A stretch of DNA of 64,000 bases, from contig NC_082407.1 in NCBI RefSeq assembly GCF_004011695.2, positions 682,001 through 746,000 on the forward strand, read 5' to 3'. Made by a program: the position numbers and the translations under genes. This DNA comes from Ascochyta rabiei (lineage: Eukaryota; Ascomycota; Dothideomycetes; Pleosporales; Didymellaceae). The notes beneath the pieces were generated by a model. That model was not told the origin of the DNA and did not search any database. It saw only the letters and a list, made by a program, of their open reading frames with translations. Positions 60,453 to 64,000 of this stretch are shown piece after piece (position 1 is the first letter of the stretch; each line of letters begins with the position of its first letter).

Positions 60453-61257
60453 ATGAATCCGCGAATTTTGCAGCGGGATGCTAGCTGCCCGAATGGCGGT
60501 GTCTTCTACAGTTGTCACAAAGGCTTCGTAGGGTGCTGTTTGGTCGAGGCATGCAATCCTGGTGTTGGATGTCCAGCAGACAAGGACATGACACCTAACA
60601 AATGTAGTTAAGATCTGATGCGAAAGAACTGCAAGAGCAGTAACCTGACTACAATCAGCTCCCAGTCTAAACGCGTCGACCTCGATAGCGACCTCGACAC
60701 CAACTTCGTCGAGACCCGTAATAAGCACCACAATGCCACCAATTGCAACCACAGTCCTTGTTGCGTCGATCGCAAGCCCAACGAGCCAAGTAACAATGAC
60801 AAAAAGCTCAGCACCGACAGCATCTTCAGACAACCGGAACCAGCACAAGAGCGAAAATGCGGTTCCAGCAGCTGCCATTGTTGGTGCAGTGTTGGGAGGT
60901 ATTATCCTCGTCGCGATTATTGTGGGTCTCCTCTGCTGCATACGCCGCTGCAGATATACAAAAGCCTATAAAGCGGCAGTCTATCCCTCGCCGCATGTTG
61001 GTAGTGATATGTCGCCGCAGCTTCCCGGTAAGTACCACAGTGCGTTGAGTGACGTGACAGCCGCATACTGATTGGATTCAGAGTACGATGAATCGAGACT
61101 CACGAGGTTTGCTAACTCAACGGAAAATAAGCAGAGGTTTATCCATCATTTGGACGGTAGAGAGATTGTGCTGGCGGCTGAAATGGACGAGGCCTCACCA
61201 AGACATCTGGTATGTGCTGAACTATCTGCTAGTAATGGCAGCGTACGTAACGTTTGA
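60453..61257 (+). CDS. Small cysteine-rich single-pass membrane protein
   Basis: Three exons: 60453-60603, 60659-61027, 61082-61257; 231 residues, in frame. The N-terminal module (CPNGGVFYSC ... FVGCC ... CNPGVGCP) has the spacing of an unnamed fungal extracellular Cys-rich module. A Ser/Thr-rich stalk follows, then one hydrophobic helix (about residues 135-157, with AIVGAVLGG and Cys-Cys at its inner end) and a basic cytoplasmic tail. No signal peptide precedes the module, so the helix must act as signal anchor or a 5' exon is missing. A GTATGT at 61,209 could be a further donor, making the last 16 residues uncertain. Resembles wall-sensor-like proteins in layout only; function unknown. Confidence 0.7.
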
Positions 61258-61752
61258 CGCTGGAGATGTTGTAGGAAGTCGCAGCAAAAGCAACGGCGTT
61301 GATGGTCGGAAACAGGTGTAGAATGTGGATAAGGTCGTATGAGACGATAGTCTCGCTAGAATTTAGGCTCTCTAGTAGAAATTAGAGATAGCTGAACCTA
61401 TAATTACCCAGATTCCACACTTACACTTGCCAGAGACGGAGACTCGGGGAAGGCGCGGTGAACGGAGTGCACGTGACCGTGATCCACTGCTGCCCAACCC
61501 GTGCATCATACGAAGTAGCAGCCATGGGAATGGATTTTTGTTATCCCGCCCTGACACTTCTATGCCCACGCCTAAAAACACAGCTTCTACCTGCTGCACT
61601 CTGCTCGTTAATAACCTGGCCGCCTAGGCGCAACTCGACAAAGCCCCGCTGACGTCACTTTCAACTTTCAAAGCTCTGAGCAGTTTTGCATCTTCCAAAG
61701 CCTTGGTCAACTTCGCAATCCGCCCAATACAACCGAAATATATCACAACAGC
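61258..61752. other. Intergenic, about 500 bp
   Basis: No gene recognised. It should contain the promoter of the LanC-like gene. Confidence 0.45.
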
Positions 61753-62907
61753 ATGTCTGAACAAGATGCGACAGCTGCAGGTGCGCAGCCCAAGAGCTTA
61801 CCCCGCTACTTTCGCAACGATGCACCGTTGGAACGACGAGACCCTCACAAGCAACTGTTAGCGTCGCTAGATCGACTGATAACCGAACATCCACCACACA
61901 AAATCCCGCCCGGCGGCGGGCTATACTACGGACCCATTTCTGTGGCTTACTTGTTCTATGCACTTCATCTCGAGTACCCGGATCTCAAGCTCGACGACTA
62001 CCCACTGAATACATGGTCTGCAGCATACATCGAGCAGGCGCAAGCCAATATCAAAACGTTCTCACCCCCCTCACCGGATAATTGTGGCATATCAAGCGAC
62101 ATCACATCGTTACTGGCCTTGTATGCCGTGACCGCGAAAGACAAAGACACCGTCCGGGAACTCTGCGATCTTGCGGCAGTATTGATTGAGCCAGAAGCAG
62201 CCAACGAGTGGTTGTATGGTCGTGCTGGCTATCTGTACATGCTTCGATTGGTCCGCGGAGCCTTCAAAGACAGCAAAGAGATCACAGAGCTCATCGAAGA
62301 TACAGCTGATGAGGTGATTGCGAACATTATAGATAGCCCTCGACCATGGAAGTGGCATGGCAAAGCATATGTTGGGGCCGTGCACGGTGCAATTGGAATC
62401 ATCACTCAGATCGTGCTTACCGACAAATCATGGGCGCCAAAGCTGCAGGCCGAGTTGACCGTTCTTCTCAGCTATCAGTACGAGAGTGGCAACTTTCCGT
62501 CGTCGCTCCCGCCGGGAAAGGACCGTCTTGTACAAGTCTGCCACGGCGCGCCGGGAATCGTTTCCTCCCTTCTCTCTATTCGACCGTATTTCCCTGATCT
62601 TGTGGACCGCATCGATAAGGTCATATCGAAAGCCAGGGACTGTATATGGGAGCGAGGTCTATTGACAAAAGAGCCCTGTTTGTGTCACGGCGCCACCGGC
62701 AATGCTTTGGCTCTGGAAGGTGAACAGTTTGAGCACTTCATGACTTACACAACAGGCCATGAGATCAAGTCTATGGCAAAAGATCACATGCTAGAGAAAT
62801 CGGATGACCCTTCAGCGCTATGGTGCGGTGAAGCTGGGCGTGCTTGGGCTTGGGCGGTGGCCGATAAGGGATTGGCGAAGAGGCTTCTTGGCTATAACGA
62901 TATTTGA
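61753..62907 (+). CDS. LanC-like (LANCL) protein
   Basis: Single exon, 384 residues. The alpha/alpha-toroid repeats of the lanthionine-synthetase C-like family are visible: EWLYGRAGYLYMLRL, GKAYVGAVHGAIGI, QVCHGAPGIVSSLL, CLCHGATGNALAL and a final WCGEAGRAWAW. The Cys of CHGAPG and the Cys-His of CHGATG correspond to the zinc ligands of LanC enzymes. Eukaryotic LANCL proteins bind glutathione and can add it to dehydrated residues; no lantibiotic precursor is present nearby and none is implied. It lies outside the likely nicotinate block, with no evidence of shared function. Family call is firm. Confidence 0.9.
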   Translation: MSEQDATAAGAQPKSLPRYFRNDAPLERRDPHKQLLASLDRLITEHPPHKIPPGGGLYYGPISVAYLFYALHLEYPDLKLDDYPLNTWSAAYIEQAQANIKTFSPPSPDNCGISSDITSLLALYAVTAKDKDTVRELCDLAAVLIEPEAANEWLYGRAGYLYMLRLVRGAFKDSKEITELIEDTADEVIANIIDSPRPWKWHGKAYVGAVHGAIGIITQIVLTDKSWAPKLQAELTVLLSYQYESGNFPSSLPPGKDRLVQVCHGAPGIVSSLLSIRPYFPDLVDRIDKVISKARDCIWERGLLTKEPCLCHGATGNALALEGEQFEHFMTYTTGHEIKSMAKDHMLEKSDDPSALWCGEAGRAWAWAVADKGLAKRLLGYNDI

Positions 62908-64000
62908 GTCTATGCACGAACGAGTGTAAGTAGGCCAAGACCCAGGTACCTCTGATACGGCTATTATGATCTACAATCTGCAAGGTCGTTTGCTATCAGA
63001 AAGATTAGTCTGTCCCACAGGTGTACAGTGCTAGCATCTGCGGCTTGCTGCATGAAGATGAATGTCCTTTTCCAATAACAATCTCAGGTTATCACCTAAA
63101 ATGTTACTGAGTCCTACCAATGGGATCTTCGCGCCGTATCACGCCGTGTCGTAACTTCACCTTGACCGACTGTTGCACCCATGAACGGCAAATTGGGTTC
63201 AACGTCGAGTTGAACCCAGATTCGTTCTTCGTCGAACTGCGAATGTTGCTACGAGTTTCTGTTTACAACTGAGTTCCAGACACGAAAACTTGTTGACGCA
63301 ACGCTGCTCGGTCGCACAAGCATGCGAAGCCTGAGGATCTTCACGCGCTGTGCGACATGCCCAGTCCAACATTTAGCTACGATCGCAACTGAGAAGATCA
63401 TGTTGTTTATTTAGTCAAAAATACTCTCCTTGATCTACTCGTAGTGATGAAACTTGGATTGACAGTAGATGGACGTGCCAACAAGCGGCAGAAAGACCCT
63501 CCACTGTGTGAGTCTTCTCCCAGATACGTTACACAGGGCGGCTGTTTACGCAACTCTTTCGAGATGTACCCCGTGCCACATACAGAAGGAGATACAGAGT
63601 TACTATCAAGGAAAGCTCTACCTGTTCCACGTCAGCACTGACCGGACGTCTTTCGAATGCGACTCAGTGGGTCTATGACACGCCTCACCAATGGTGCTTC
63701 GACCGCATTAAGTCATCGAATCAGTGTGACATTTTAATCAAGAAGCATGTTTCTGTTCCTTGTTTCGCCATGTGCTTAAGTGATACAGATCTTCATGATA
63801 TATTTACGCCTACACACTTTACCTTGACCTTGTATCCGAAAAAAAATTGCCCGCTCAACTCGGTTTATTTCATCCTTCGTTCATCGCTCGCTTTACACTA
63901 TTCAACAATCAAAGGTATACACGTGAGTTTCTCTCCTGAGATTTGATGGTCCTTGGATGAAGACCCTTTGTCCGGGCAATGGGTCGCTACCGCTGTAACG
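62908..64000. other. Intergenic to window end, no recognised gene
   Basis: About 1.1 kb. Frames are under 70 codons. An A-run occurs at 63,840-63,846, and from about 63,860 CT-rich sequence followed by GTATACACGTGAG could be an untranslated exon and donor of a gene beyond the edge. Confidence 0.45.

Noticed and set aside
61753..62907. Lantibiotic biosynthesis
   Set aside because: No precursor peptide, dehydratase or exporter is adjacent; eukaryotic LanC-like proteins are not lantibiotic enzymes.

Overview
This is a nuclear segment of a filamentous ascomycete. Genes carry short spliceosomal introns (about 45-80 bp, GT..AG, often with a CTRAC-type branch site), and many products are typical of Pezizomycotina: a CFEM/Pth11-like receptor, a fungal rhodopsin-domain protein, Rim15 kinase, Sec9, Ams1 and an Hva1-TUDOR protein. 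The overall style resembles Dothideomycetes, but that placement is inference. I rebuilt the gene models by hand from splice sites; every multi-exon model given keeps the reading frame.

Left part (1-35,200), ordinary genome: a Fic-domain protein cut by the window edge; the Pso2/Snm1 crosslink-repair nuclease; a CFEM Pth11-like receptor; an MFS sugar transporter and a cytochrome P450 in tandem; a rhodopsin-domain membrane protein; the class II alpha-mannosidase Ams1; a Rim15-type PAS/kinase/receiver protein; a small Hva1-TUDOR protein; the SNARE Sec9; and a nucleotide-sugar 4,6-dehydratase. Several intergenic stretches and introns carry minisatellites and microsatellites.

Centre and right (35,887-60,069), the main discovery: nine consecutive genes match, family for family, the nicotinate (vitamin B3) catabolic hxn genes known from Aspergillus nidulans. 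They are a xanthine-dehydrogenase-like molybdo-flavoenzyme (hxnS), an Old Yellow Enzyme (hxnT), a C2H2/fungal_trans regulator (hxnR), a Dal5/Tna1-type anion permease (hxnP-like), a phenol-2-monooxygenase-like flavoprotein (hxnV), an amidase (hxnN), a polysaccharide-deacetylase-fold hydrolase (hxnM), a salicylate-hydroxylase-like monooxygenase (hxnX) and a 2-oxoglutarate/Fe(II) dioxygenase (hxnY). No unrelated gene interrupts them. In A. nidulans these genes are split over several loci; here they form one block. A short-chain dehydrogenase (hxnW) and a second transporter (hxnZ) are not visible. The proposed logic is uptake (hxnP), hydroxylation of nicotinate (hxnS), decarboxylative and further ring hydroxylation (hxnX, hxnV), ring reduction (hxnT), opening of the cyclic imide (hxnM) and deamidation to a C5 acid plus ammonium (hxnN), under HxnR.

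Right flank (60,070-64,000): a small cysteine-rich single-pass membrane protein and a LanC-like protein, then 1.1 kb with no recognised gene.
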